Positions 1 to 6,977 of a stretch of DNA of 12,694 bases are shown here, one piece after another. A program made the translations under genes and the position numbers. Source of the DNA: an uncultured Parabacteroides sp. (lineage in GTDB: Bacteria; Bacteroidota; Bacteroidia; Bacteroidales; Tannerellaceae). The notes under the pieces are model-generated. The model saw only the letters and a list, made by a program, of their open reading frames with translations, was not told where the DNA came from and made no database searches. Where the stretch lies: positions 1-12,694 of the forward strand of contig USAD01000050.1 of assembly GCA_900552415.1 (NCBI GenBank). Direction: 5' to 3'. Position 1 is the first letter of the stretch, and each line of letters begins with the position of its first letter.

Positions 1-619
1 CGTAGATGACGATCGTTTTCTGTTTCCCTTGTTTGTAGACCTTGAAGTCGGGCGTGATGATTCGTGTCTCGCTGGCGATTCTTTTCCAGTGAAAGGCCGG
101 TTGGATATCCTGACTGGCCAAATTGACCAGCAGGCCGTCGTCGTTACGGATATCGTCGATCAGGGTTTGGGTTTGCCGCTCTTTCCAGAAATTGGCGATA
201 ATACTTTCGGGCAGGTCCGGCACCTTTGTATTGAACTCCATCCTGTAGGGCTTGATCAGGTCGAGCGCCCGAAGGGTGCCGTAGCAACCGGAAGCGATCT
301 TAAGATGCTTTTGGGCAAACAAGAACTCCTCTGTCGTGAAATCGGCGGGTTGCAGGTGCTGGAATACGACGCCCGTATAGGCCAGGATTGCCTGCAGGCC
401 GGGGCGCTCTGTCGAGTGAAACTCCTGGAAACGCCAATAGGCGTCGGCCGCCACTTTAGGGCTTATCTTGAGTATCGCGGCCAAATCCTCGGAGGGAAGT
501 TGTGCCATGAGAAGCGCGAGCGCCTGAGCCTCGTCCTGAAAGCGAGGTGTAGAGCCCTGTGGGGCGATAATATCGGTCGTGCCGGTCATGGTTTTCGCCG
601 GCGAGAGGATGATTTGCAT
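1..619 (-). CDS. yaaA: YaaA family peroxide-stress protein (partial, C-terminus beyond left edge)
   Basis: Reading the minus strand from the ATG at 619-617 gives 206 uninterrupted codons running off the left edge. The protein opens with MQIILSPAKT, the hallmark N-terminus of the YaaA/UPF0246 (DUF328) family. Further family segments are YTG at residues 81-83, SGCYGTLRALDLIKPYR at 110-126 and NLAS at 166-169. E. coli YaaA is 258 residues, so about four fifths is present. In E. coli the protein is induced by OxyR and limits intracellular iron-driven damage during peroxide stress; the same role here is inferred from homology. The 110-126 block departs slightly from the usual SGLYGxLRPLD form (C for L, A for P). 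The gene is divergent from clpB across 229 bp. The long plus-strand frame over the same DNA is an antisense shadow. Confidence 0.92.
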   Translation of the reverse strand, partial: MQIILSPAKTMTGTTDIIAPQGSTPRFQDEAQALALLMAQLPSEDLAAILKISPKVAADAYWRFQEFHSTERPGLQAILAYTGVVFQHLQPADFTTEEFLFAQKHLKIASGCYGTLRALDLIKPYRMEFNTKVPDLPESIIANFWKERQTQTLIDDIRNDDGLLVNLASQDIQPAFHWKRIASETRIITPDFKVYKQGKQKTIVIY

Positions 620-649
620 AAATGAGTCTCTATATATAATAAGGTAACG

Positions 650-681
650 CGAAGATAACACGACTCCTTGGTCCGGACAAT
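650..681 (-). promoter_or_regulatory. Candidate yaaA promoter (Bacteroidota type)
   Basis: On the minus strand TATCTTCG (657-650) matches the Bacteroidota -7 consensus TAnnTTTG at all but one position. ATTG (681-678) lies 20 nt upstream as a -33 element. The predicted start of transcription falls about 25 nt before the yaaA ATG. This is a motif match only. Confidence 0.4.
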
Positions 682-782
682 GGTTATTGTCGCGCTTTTT
701 GTCTTGGTTGAAGATGTTTCGGCAGGTTCTTTCCAGAGAAAAATAATTAATATATGACAATATGGCAGTATTTGAAATTGGC

Positions 783-799
783 ATTCCTTTTGTAGGAAT
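783..799 (+). repeat. Inverted repeat in the clpB leader/promoter region
   Basis: ATTCCT-TTTGT-AGGAAT is a perfect 6-bp dyad with a 5-nt centre, 50 nt before the clpB start. It is not the CIRCE heat-shock operator (TTAGCACTC-N9-GAGTGCTAA). It could be an operator or a small mRNA hairpin. It overlaps a TCCTTTTG (785-792) that is one mismatch from TAnnTTTG, but no convincing -33 element precedes that box. Confidence 0.35.
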
Positions 800-848
800 A
801 TAGGCGTAAAACGAAAAGATAGAAACATAAGAAAAGGAGATTAAAGAT

Positions 849-3437
849 ATGAATTTTAATAATTTTACAATTAAAGCGCAAGAGGCGGTGCAACAGGCTG
901 CGCAGATGGTTACACAGAATAACCAACAGGCGATCGAGCCAACGCACTTGTTGAAAGCGGTCATGTTGACGGGAGAGAGCGTGACCAATTTCATCTTCCA
1001 GAAGTTGGGTGTGAATATGCGAAATCTCGTCCAGGTATTGGATCGCGAGATCCAGTCGTATCCGAAAGTGTCGGGTGGTGAGCCTTATCTTTCGGGTGAT
1101 ACGAATAAGGTATTGCAAAAGGCAATCGACTACTCATCAAAGATGGGTGATCAATATGTCTCCCTGGAGCCGATTATCCTGGCTTTGTTCACGGAGAAGA
1201 GCACGGCGTCTCAAATGTTGAAGGATGCTGGCGTGACGGAGAAAGAGCTTCGTCTGGCTATTGAGGAGTTGCGTAAAGGCAACAAGGTAACCAGCCAGTC
1301 GGCCGAGGATACTTATGAGGCGTTGAGTAAATATGCGATCAACTTGAATGAGCGGGCTCGTAACGGAAAACTGGATCCGGTCATCGGCCGTGATGAGGAG
1401 ATTCGTCGGGTCTTGCAGATCTTGAGTCGTCGTACGAAGAATAACCCGATCCTGATCGGTGAGCCGGGTGTCGGTAAGACCGCGATCGCTGAGGGATTGG
1501 CGCACCGGATCGTGCGGGGCGATGTGCCTGAGAACTTGAAGACGAAACAGATCTTCTCGTTGGATATGGGCGCGTTGATCGCGGGAGCAAAATATAAAGG
1601 TGAGTTTGAGGAACGATTGAAGGCGGTCGTAAATGAGGTGATGAAGTCGGATGGCGAGATTATCTTGTTTATTGATGAGATCCATACCTTGGTCGGCGCC
1701 GGTAAGAGCGAGGGGGCTATGGATGCCGCCAATATCCTCAAGCCTGCTTTGGCTCGTGGTGAGTTGCGGGCGATTGGCGCGACGACTTTGGACGAGTACC
1801 AGAAATATTTCGAGAAGGATAAGGCGCTTGAGCGTCGGTTCCAGACGGTCATGGTGGATGAGCCGACCGAGGTGGATACGATCTCAATCTTGCGTGGTTT
1901 GAAGGAGAAGTATGAGAACCATCATAAGGTTCGGATCAAGGATGACGCGATCATCGCCGCCGTACAGCTCTCCAGCCGTTATATCACCGACCGGTTCTTG
2001 CCGGATAAGGCGATCGACTTGATGGATGAGGCCGCTGCCCGGTTGAGGATGCAGATGAACTCCGTGCCGGAATCGTTGGATGAGGTTTCACGCCGTATCA
2101 AGCAGTTGGAGATCGAGCGTGAGGCGATCAAGCGTGAGGATGACCAGCAGAAGTTGGATCAGCTGAATAAGGAGATCGCCGACTTGAAAGAGGAGGAGAC
2201 CAAACAGAAGGCACAGTGGGAGAGCGAGAAGGCTCAGATCAATAAGATCCAGCAGAACAAGATCGATATTGAGAACCTGAAGTTTGAGGCCGACCGTGCG
2301 GAGCGTGAGGGCGATTATGGAAAGGTCGCTGAGATCCGTTACGGTAAGATCAAGCAGAAGGAGGAGGAGATCAAGCAGACTCAGGAGAAACTGAAGACGA
2401 TGCAAGGCGCCTCGGCCATGATCAAGGAGGAGGTTGATAGCGATGATATCGCTGATGTGGTTTCTCGTTGGACGGGTATTCCTGTCAGCAAGATGATGCA
2501 GAGCGAGAAGGAGAAGCTGCTACATCTGGAGGAGGAGTTACACAAGCGTGTGATCGGCCAGGATGAGGCGATCCAGGCAATCGCGGACGCCGTACGTCGG
2601 AGCCGTGCCGGTTTGCAAGATCCGAAACGACCGATCGGCTCGTTTATCTTCCTCGGTACGACAGGTGTCGGTAAGACGGAGTTGGCCAAGGCGTTGGCTG
2701 ATTACCTGTTCGATGATGAGAATATGATGACCCGTATCGATATGAGTGAGTATCAGGAGAAGTTCAGCGCGACTCGTCTGATCGGTGCGCCTCCGGGATA
2801 TGTTGGTTACGATGAGGGTGGCCAGTTGACGGAGGCGATCCGCCGGAAACCTTATTCGGTGGTCTTGTTTGATGAGATTGAGAAGGCTCATCCGGACGTG
2901 TTCAATATCTTATTGCAAGTCTTGGATGATGGTCGTCTGACCGATAACAAGGGACGGACGGTGAACTTCAAGAATACCATCATTATCATGACCAGCAATA
3001 TGGGATCGTCGTTGATCCGTGAGAATTTCGAGAAGATGACTGACGCTAACCATGACGAGGTAGTCGAGAACACGAAACGCCAAGTCCTGGAGTTGCTGAA
3101 GAAGACGATCCGTCCGGAGTTCTTGAACCGTATTGACGATATCATCATGTTCACCCCGTTGAACGAGAAGGAGATTCGTGAGATTGTCGGCTTGCAGTTG
3201 AATGGCGTGAAGAAGATGCTGGCCCAGAATGGTGTTACGCTCGAGTTTACCGATGAGGCTCTCAACCTGATCGCCAATAAGGGCTATGATCCACAGTTTG
3301 GCGCACGTCCTGTTAAGCGGGTTATCCAGAGGATGGTGCTTAATGAGCTCTCGAAAGAGTTGCTGAGTGGTCATGTCAACCGTGAGCGTCCGATCGTGAT
3401 CGACCGTGTAGGCGATGGGTTGGTGTTCAAGAATTGA
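849..3437 (+). CDS. clpB: ATP-dependent disaggregase ClpB
   Basis: This 862-residue protein is a full-length ClpB/Hsp104 AAA+ disaggregase. With DnaK/DnaJ/GrpE it threads aggregated proteins through a cytoplasmic hexamer. In order it shows: a Clp N-domain (about 1-145); first AAA+ module with Walker A GEPGVGKT (204-211) and Walker B IILFIDE ending at D276-E277; the charged coiled-coil M-domain (about 399-519) that sets ClpB apart from ClpA/ClpC; second AAA+ module with Walker A GTTGVGKT (603-610) and Walker B VVLFDE (D675-E676); and sensor-2 GARPVKR starting at 818. No ClpP-docking loop is apparent, as expected for ClpB. The start is supported by AAGGAGA at 834-840, eight nt before the ATG. 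The gene is monocistronic, with a terminator 34 nt after its stop. No lesion is seen. Confidence 0.98.
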   Translation: MNFNNFTIKAQEAVQQAAQMVTQNNQQAIEPTHLLKAVMLTGESVTNFIFQKLGVNMRNLVQVLDREIQSYPKVSGGEPYLSGDTNKVLQKAIDYSSKMGDQYVSLEPIILALFTEKSTASQMLKDAGVTEKELRLAIEELRKGNKVTSQSAEDTYEALSKYAINLNERARNGKLDPVIGRDEEIRRVLQILSRRTKNNPILIGEPGVGKTAIAEGLAHRIVRGDVPENLKTKQIFSLDMGALIAGAKYKGEFEERLKAVVNEVMKSDGEIILFIDEIHTLVGAGKSEGAMDAANILKPALARGELRAIGATTLDEYQKYFEKDKALERRFQTVMVDEPTEVDTISILRGLKEKYENHHKVRIKDDAIIAAVQLSSRYITDRFLPDKAIDLMDEAAARLRMQMNSVPESLDEVSRRIKQLEIEREAIKREDDQQKLDQLNKEIADLKEEETKQKAQWESEKAQINKIQQNKIDIENLKFEADRAEREGDYGKVAEIRYGKIKQKEEEIKQTQEKLKTMQGASAMIKEEVDSDDIADVVSRWTGIPVSKMMQSEKEKLLHLEEELHKRVIGQDEAIQAIADAVRRSRAGLQDPKRPIGSFIFLGTTGVGKTELAKALADYLFDDENMMTRIDMSEYQEKFSATRLIGAPPGYVGYDEGGQLTEAIRRKPYSVVLFDEIEKAHPDVFNILLQVLDDGRLTDNKGRTVNFKNTIIIMTSNMGSSLIRENFEKMTDANHDEVVENTKRQVLELLKKTIRPEFLNRIDDIIMFTPLNEKEIREIVGLQLNGVKKMLAQNGVTLEFTDEALNLIANKGYDPQFGARPVKRVIQRMVLNELSKELLSGHVNRERPIVIDRVGDGLVFKN

Positions 3438-3470
3438 TTGATGAATAATCCTTATTTCGTATAAATATAG

Positions 3471-3507
3471 AATCCCCGGTTTCCGAAAGGAGATCGGGGA
3501 TTTTTTT
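3471..3507 (+). terminator. Intrinsic terminator of clpB
   Basis: AATCCCCGGT (3471-3480) pairs with ATCGGGGATT (3493-3502), giving eight Watson-Crick pairs plus a G-T wobble around a 12-nt loop. It is followed directly by a run of seven T (3501-3507). It ends clpB and separates it from the convergent toxin-antitoxin operon. On the minus strand the hairpin is followed only by a weak T-rich stretch, so it is at best partly bidirectional. Confidence 0.9.
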
Positions 3508-3511
3508 ATGC

Positions 3512-3823
3512 CTACATCTGGGCGATTGGTTTTACGATGTCGAATCTTAATCCGAGGGCGTCTATGATACGGAGGAATAGACCGGCGCCGGGTTCGACAA
3601 GCCCGTTTTCTATTTTTGAGATGTAAGACTTGTTTATCCCGACTCTTTGGGCAAGTTCCGATTGGGTCATTTTGGCCTCTTTTCTTGCGTCAAGAAGTAT
3701 TTGGCCCGTATAGAACGCATAGGCTTTCTCTTCTGCTTTCGTGCGTTCAAGAGTTCCCTCTTTCCCGAATTTTGCGTCTAAAACAGCATCGTAATCCACA
3801 ATCTGATGATTATTTGTCTCCAT
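3512..3823 (-). CDS. XRE-family antitoxin (HigA-like)
   Basis: This 103-residue protein has an XRE/Cro-type helix-turn-helix at about 52-74 (MTQSELAQRVGINKSYISK, then IENG), with a conserved LRIIDALG helix after it. The N-terminal 40 residues are charged and unrelated to the DNA-binding part; in HigA-type antitoxins such a segment contacts the toxin. It follows the toxin gene, with a 14-bp overlap of coding sequences, and has its own GGAGG (3830-3834) six nt before the ATG, lying inside the toxin reading frame. Toxin-first order is typical of higBA systems. The likely role is to neutralise the toxin and repress the operon; the dyad at 4155-4172 is a candidate operator. The gene stops just before the clpB terminator. 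Confidence 0.9.
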   Translation of the reverse strand: METNNHQIVDYDAVLDAKFGKEGTLERTKAEEKAYAFYTGQILLDARKEAKMTQSELAQRVGINKSYISKIENGLVEPGAGLFLRIIDALGLRFDIVKPIAQM

Positions 3824-4136
3824 AATATGCCTCCTTTATTTTTAATGCCTTTTCTATTTCCGAAGATGGTGTCCTTTGGGTCTTTTTTGGGAATCCATTG
3901 AACAGGACGATTATCTGGCCTTCGTCAAAAATAAAAAATACCCGGTAAATGTTTCCGTTATATTCGGTCCTCAGTTCATATAATCCATCCCTAATCAATT
4001 TTACGAATTTCTTAGGCAACCTGTCTTGCGTTTTCAAAAGAAGCAGGCCATATTGTATTTTTTCCTGCTCTTTCTCTTTCAGAGTGGCCATGAACGCCTC
4101 AAAATATCCTCCGTAGGTTCTTATCTTACGTTTCAT
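3810..4136 (-). CDS. HigB/Gp49-like toxin (RelE superfamily)
   Basis: Taken from the ATG at 4136, this is a 108-residue protein with the signature of the phage-derived Gp49-like/HigB family (PF05973): GLYELR (51-56), YRVFFIFDEG (64-73) and LFNGFPKKTQRTP (78-90). Members are usually ribosome-dependent mRNA interferases that cut translated mRNA; activity here is inferred. A longer frame begins at 4220, but its extra 28 residues are unlike the family and would place the start upstream of the promoter, so 4136 is preferred. The promoter -7 box ends only five nt before this ATG, so the mRNA may have almost no leader. The gene overlaps the antitoxin gene by 14 bp. Sampled 60-nt stretches are about 38-40% G+C, below the clpB and permease genes on either side, consistent with acquisition by transfer. 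Confidence 0.87.
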   Translation of the reverse strand: MKRKIRTYGGYFEAFMATLKEKEQEKIQYGLLLLKTQDRLPKKFVKLIRDGLYELRTEYNGNIYRVFFIFDEGQIIVLFNGFPKKTQRTPSSEIEKALKIKEAYYGDK

Positions 4137-4140
4137 ATCA

Positions 4141-4148
4141 CAAAGGTA
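4141..4148 (-). promoter_or_regulatory. -7 box of the toxin-antitoxin promoter
   Basis: On the minus strand TACCTTTG is an exact match to the Bacteroidota -7 consensus TAnnTTTG. Initiation about five nt downstream would fall at or next to the toxin ATG (4136). The -33 position (about 4169-4172) reads GTTT, a weak match to TTTG, which fits a promoter held by a regulator. Confidence 0.6.
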
Positions 4149-4154
4149 ATAATT

Positions 4155-4172
4155 GTTTCTATATATGGAAAC
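4155..4172 (-). promoter_or_regulatory. Candidate autoregulatory operator dyad
   Basis: GTTTCTATATATGGAAAC is an 18-bp palindrome with one mismatched pair (GTTTC and GAAAC arms around an AT core). It fills the space between the -33 and -7 elements of the toxin-antitoxin promoter. Binding there would block RNA polymerase, as expected for an XRE-type antitoxin acting as an autorepressor. The protein-site link is inferred from position. Confidence 0.55.
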
Positions 4173-4177
4173 TTTTG

Positions 4178-4196
4178 GACACAGAATCCCTGTGTC
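4178..4196. repeat. Perfect inverted repeat upstream of the toxin promoter
   Basis: GACACAG-AATCC-CTGTGTC is a perfect 7-bp dyad with a 5-nt spacer, 30-48 bp upstream of the toxin -7 box. With its flanks it presents TTGGACA (4175-4181) and TGTCAA (4193-4198), the same half-site words as in the dyads at 4418-4455 and 6979-7016. It could be a second operator for the toxin-antitoxin genes or a site for the exporter regulator. Confidence 0.5.
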
Positions 4197-4212
4197 AAGG
4201 TTTGATTGTTTT

Positions 4213-4313
4213 ATTACCATCTTTTGGTAATGAAATTTTCATCCTATGGTAATTGCGTTTTTTTCCTATGGTAATTGTATTTTCCTGCTTTGGTAATAGT
4301 ATTTTTCTCTATG
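4213..4313. repeat. Tandem repeat, four units of 22 bp, with an inverted partner
   Basis: TGGTAAT occurs at 4225, 4247, 4269 and 4291, spaced by exactly 22 bp each time, separated by T-rich spacers that also resemble each other (for example TTTTTTCCTAT and TTTCATCCTAT). One inverted copy, ATTACCA (4213-4219), faces the first unit and forms a 7-bp dyad with a 5-nt loop. A 22-bp spacing puts every site on nearly the same face of the helix, as in iteron-like or cooperative binding arrays. No function can be assigned. Confidence 0.75.
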
Positions 4314-4345
4314 CCTGTTGTTCGTTATTTATAATGCCTGTTGTT
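4311..4345. repeat. Direct repeat of 12 bp (two copies)
   Basis: ATGCCTGTTGTT is present at 4311-4322 and 4334-4345, a 23-bp period that carries on the rhythm of the neighbouring 22-bp array although the sequence differs. It may be a continuation of the array or a remnant of duplication. Confidence 0.5.
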
Positions 4346-4416
4346 AAGATCTTATGATGGGCATTCTGATGACGGAAGAATTGGGAGGATAGGATAATTG
4401 GAAGAGTTGATGTCGA

Positions 4417-4456
4417 GTGTCAAAAAATTGGACAGTAGTGTCAAATTTTTTGACAC
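4417..4456 (+). promoter_or_regulatory. Paired enhancer-like dyads upstream of the permease gene
   Basis: Two 17-bp dyads, TGTCAAAAAATTGGACA (4418-4434) and TGTCAAATTTTTTGACA (4439-4455), have centres 21 bp apart, two helical turns. Their centres lie at about -111 and -90 relative to the start predicted from the sigma-54-type element at 4511-4525. This is the usual position for upstream activating sites of NtrC-family activators. The same pair recurs at 6978-7017 with identical geometry. Confidence 0.75.
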
Positions 4457-4490
4457 TTTTAGGGATAGATTAAAATCGCAAAATGCTTAT

Positions 4491-4506
4491 AGATAAGCGT
4501 TTATCT
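4491..4506. repeat. Inverted repeat between the dyads and the -24 element
   Basis: AGATAA-GCGT-TTATCT is a perfect 6-bp dyad lying at about -46 to -31 of the permease promoter. It could bind a further regulator or modify DNA looping. No equivalent dyad is seen in the ATPase promoter, so it would be specific to the permease gene. Confidence 0.4.
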
Positions 4507-4510
4507 GTTA

Positions 4511-4525
4511 TGGCATGAATTTTGC
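4511..4525 (+). promoter_or_regulatory. Sigma-54 (-24/-12) promoter of the permease gene
   Basis: TGGCATGAATTTTGC fits the sigma-54 consensus TGGCACG-N4-TTGC(A/T), with one substitution in the -24 box. The invariant GG (4512-4513) and GC (4524-4525) are separated by exactly 10 nt. The predicted start is near 4537, leaving a leader of about 36 nt before the permease ATG. The element overlaps the TTG codon at 4522, which rules out that codon as the translation start. Confidence 0.75.
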
Positions 4526-4572
4526 TTTATTTTAAGGGAAAAGGAAGTCATAAACGAGATAAATGGGTTATT

Positions 4573-6969
4573 ATGAAAACGATGTTAACGAATTTCTTGT
4601 CGGTTGCCCGTGCTTATAAGGGGACTTTGGTGATGAACGTGGTGGGATTGGCGATGGCTTTCGCCGCCTTTCTGGTGATCATGATGAAGGTCAGTTATGA
4701 ACGGAACTTCGACCGGTGCCACCCGAAAGCGGAACGGATCTATCGGGTCGGTATCGAGACGAAAGAGAGCTTGTCGGGCGACGTGATCTTGCCGCGGGCC
4801 TTGGTGGACGCGATTATTGCCTCCTCGCCCTATATTGAGGCCGGGACGTTGATTAATCCTTTTGTGGGCGAACGTTATATTTCGGTGGAGCGGGAAGGGG
4901 TTCCAACCGGTTTTCGGGAAAGTTTTATCGCTTGCTATCCAGATATTACTCAAATCTTTGGCTTCCGGATGGTAGAGGGCGACGCTGGGTGCTTGCGGAC
5001 CAATGGCTCGGTCCTGATTCCGGAGAGTATGGCCCGGCGCCTGTTTGGGGATGGTCCGGCGGTGGGGCGGCGGATCGACCTGAAGGAGACGCTCTGGATG
5101 AACGAGAAGCTCAGTTTTATCACGGTGGGTGGTGTTTATGCCGATTTCCCGGGGAATACCCAGTTGGAGAACGCCATTTATTTAACGCCACAGCCGGGCG
5201 ATGCCTCGGAGGGGCAATGGGATGCCTCCAATTATCTCTGTTATCTCTTGTTGGCGCCTGGAGTCTCGCCCGAGGCAGTGATCGCCAACTTTAACCAGCA
5301 CTTTGATTTCTCAAACTTATCATATATCCCGGCTGATAGTAAGCCGAGTTTGACGTTGTGTCCTTTGACGGATATCTTCTCGTTAGGGATGACGGAGCGG
5401 TTTATCTCGAAGGGTGGCAATATGGAGACGACCCGACTCCTGTCGTTGGTGGCTCTGTTCACGATCCTGATCGCAGGAGTCAATTTCATGAATTTCGCTG
5501 TCTCGCTGGGCCCGTTGCGGATGCGGAGTATCAATACGCAGAAGATTCTGGGTTGCCCGGTGAGTCGCTTGCGCTGGTCTTTGTTGCTCGAGATGGTCGG
5601 GCTCTCGTTGGTCGCTTATCTGTTGTCGTTGTTGGTCGTGGCGCAATTGAACAGGTTGGCGTTCCTGACCTTCCTTAATGTGGATACGACCTTGTCGGGG
5701 CATTTGGGCCTCTTGTTTGTGGTGGGAGGCGTGGCCTTGTCGCTTGGCCTGTTGGCCGGGCTTTATCCGGCCTTTTATGTGACCTCCTTCCAGCCGGCAC
5801 TGGTGCTCAAGGGGTCGTTTGGCCTGTCGCCGACCGGGCGCCGACTGCGTGTGGGCTTGGTCTTTTTCCAGTTCCTGGTTTCGATTATTCTGATCATCTC
5901 TGCTATAGGCATGGCCTTGCAGGATCGTTATATGCGTCATTTCCCTTTGGGATTCGATCGGGATCAGGTCTTGGTGGTCGAGCTGGACAATAAGTTCTTG
6001 GACAAGTCGAGAGAGGCTTATGTGGAACGGTTAAAGCGCTTTCCGGGGATTGAGGATGTCGCCTTCTCGCATCAGAAACTGGGCGCGAGAGATCAATATA
6101 TGTATTGGGGACTGGAGTATAAAAACGAGCGGAATACGTTTCAGATCCTTTCGGTCAGCTGGAATTTCTTGAGCGTGATGGGCATCCAGTTGATCGATGG
6201 GCAGATGCCGACCGAGAGTATGGAACGTTCGGAAAATCTCTACTTTTATGCTTATGAGTCGATTTACAAGCGGTTGGGATTGTCGATTGGTGATCGTCTG
6301 GCGATGCCGGGCGCTTCCGATGATTCTACTCCCATGACGGTAGTCGGAGTGGTACGAGGTCCTCAATTCTCATCCATGCGCCAACGGATGACCGATGCCT
6401 TGTTTGCCATTAATTATAACGCGAACCATCTGCCTTGTACTTATATCCGGGTCAAGGCGGGGAGCGACTTTGGGGCGGTTGTTGAGCATATCCGTAAGGT
6501 GGTTCATGAGATCGACCCAACCTATCCGGTTGACGTGGAGTTCTACGATACGATCCTCAATAATTTCTATCAGGAAGAGAATCGGGTGACCCGGATGGTC
6601 TATTCCTTCTCGTTCCTGGCGATCATCATCTCGTTGATGGGGGTCTTTAGCTTGGTCTTGTTCGAGACGCAATACCGCCGGAAAGAGATCGGTATCCGTC
6701 GGGTGATGGGTGCTTCGGTAGGCGAGATCCTGATGTTGTTTGGGCGGCGTTATACTTGGATTGTTATACTGAGCGCGTTTCTGGCGGTTCCGCTGGCTTG
6801 CTGGGTGGTCTGGTCGTGGCTGAATCACTTCGCTTACAAGATCGATATGCCGATCTGGGCGTTCCTCTTGGCGGTCGTGGCGGTTTGGTTGGTGACGTTG
6901 TCGGTTGTTTGGACCCGCTGCTGGCATACGGCCAATGAGAACCCGGTAGAGAGCATCCGGAAGGAATGA
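4573..6969 (+). CDS. FtsX/MacB-like ABC transporter permease
   Basis: This 798-residue inner-membrane protein has the Bacteroidota duplicated MacB_PCD-FtsX layout. An N-terminal membrane helix (about 17-41) is followed by a periplasmic domain, then three helices (about 286-312, 331-363, 377-402). A further helix (about 425-450) opens a second periplasmic domain, and three final helices follow (about 675-700, 727-752, 762-783). The coupling-helix-like segment RRKEIGIRRVMGAS (702-715) after the sixth helix is typical of FtsX permeases. Such proteins work by mechanotransmission, passing ATP-driven movement to the periplasm, and export peptides, lipids or drugs; the substrate is unknown here. The frame is open upstream to a TTG at 4522, but that codon overlaps the promoter and ATG 4573 gives the family-like MKTMLTNFLSVAR start. 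The partner ATPase is the next gene, under a matching promoter. Confidence 0.93.
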   Translation: MKTMLTNFLSVARAYKGTLVMNVVGLAMAFAAFLVIMMKVSYERNFDRCHPKAERIYRVGIETKESLSGDVILPRALVDAIIASSPYIEAGTLINPFVGERYISVEREGVPTGFRESFIACYPDITQIFGFRMVEGDAGCLRTNGSVLIPESMARRLFGDGPAVGRRIDLKETLWMNEKLSFITVGGVYADFPGNTQLENAIYLTPQPGDASEGQWDASNYLCYLLLAPGVSPEAVIANFNQHFDFSNLSYIPADSKPSLTLCPLTDIFSLGMTERFISKGGNMETTRLLSLVALFTILIAGVNFMNFAVSLGPLRMRSINTQKILGCPVSRLRWSLLLEMVGLSLVAYLLSLLVVAQLNRLAFLTFLNVDTTLSGHLGLLFVVGGVALSLGLLAGLYPAFYVTSFQPALVLKGSFGLSPTGRRLRVGLVFFQFLVSIILIISAIGMALQDRYMRHFPLGFDRDQVLVVELDNKFLDKSREAYVERLKRFPGIEDVAFSHQKLGARDQYMYWGLEYKNERNTFQILSVSWNFLSVMGIQLIDGQMPTESMERSENLYFYAYESIYKRLGLSIGDRLAMPGASDDSTPMTVVGVVRGPQFSSMRQRMTDALFAINYNANHLPCTYIRVKAGSDFGAVVEHIRKVVHEIDPTYPVDVEFYDTILNNFYQEENRVTRMVYSFSFLAIIISLMGVFSLVLFETQYRRKEIGIRRVMGASVGEILMLFGRRYTWIVILSAFLAVPLACWVVWSWLNHFAYKIDMPIWAFLLAVVAVWLVTLSVVWTRCWHTANENPVESIRKE

Positions 6970-6977
6970 GCCCTCAG

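Larger units (their letters stand above)
4137..4572. other. Gene-free intergenic control region
   Basis: These 436 bp between the divergent toxin and permease genes hold no credible gene; the only extended frames are the unlikely N-terminal extensions of the two flanking genes. From left to right the region contains the toxin promoter and dyad, a perfect 7-bp inverted repeat, four 22-bp-period repeats, a 12-bp direct repeat, about 70 bp without recognisable structure (4346-4416), then the enhancer-like dyads and the sigma-54-type promoter of the permease gene. Confidence 0.7.

Noticed and set aside
29..625. Long plus-strand open frame at the left edge
   Set aside because: It is antisense to the partial YaaA gene, whose minus-strand translation shows clear family motifs; this frame shows none.
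4137..4220. N-terminal extension of the toxin from the ATG at 4220
   Set aside because: It would run through the promoter, the operator-like dyad and the perfect inverted repeat, and the residues do not resemble Gp49-like proteins.
4213..4345. CRISPR array
   Set aside because: The period is only 22 bp with T-rich, similar spacers and a 7-bp conserved core; there are no 25-37 bp repeats with unique spacers and no cas genes.
4522..4572. TTG start at 4522 for the permease (17 extra residues)
   Set aside because: The codon lies inside the -12 element of the sigma-54-type promoter, upstream of the predicted transcript start, and the extra residues are not family-like.
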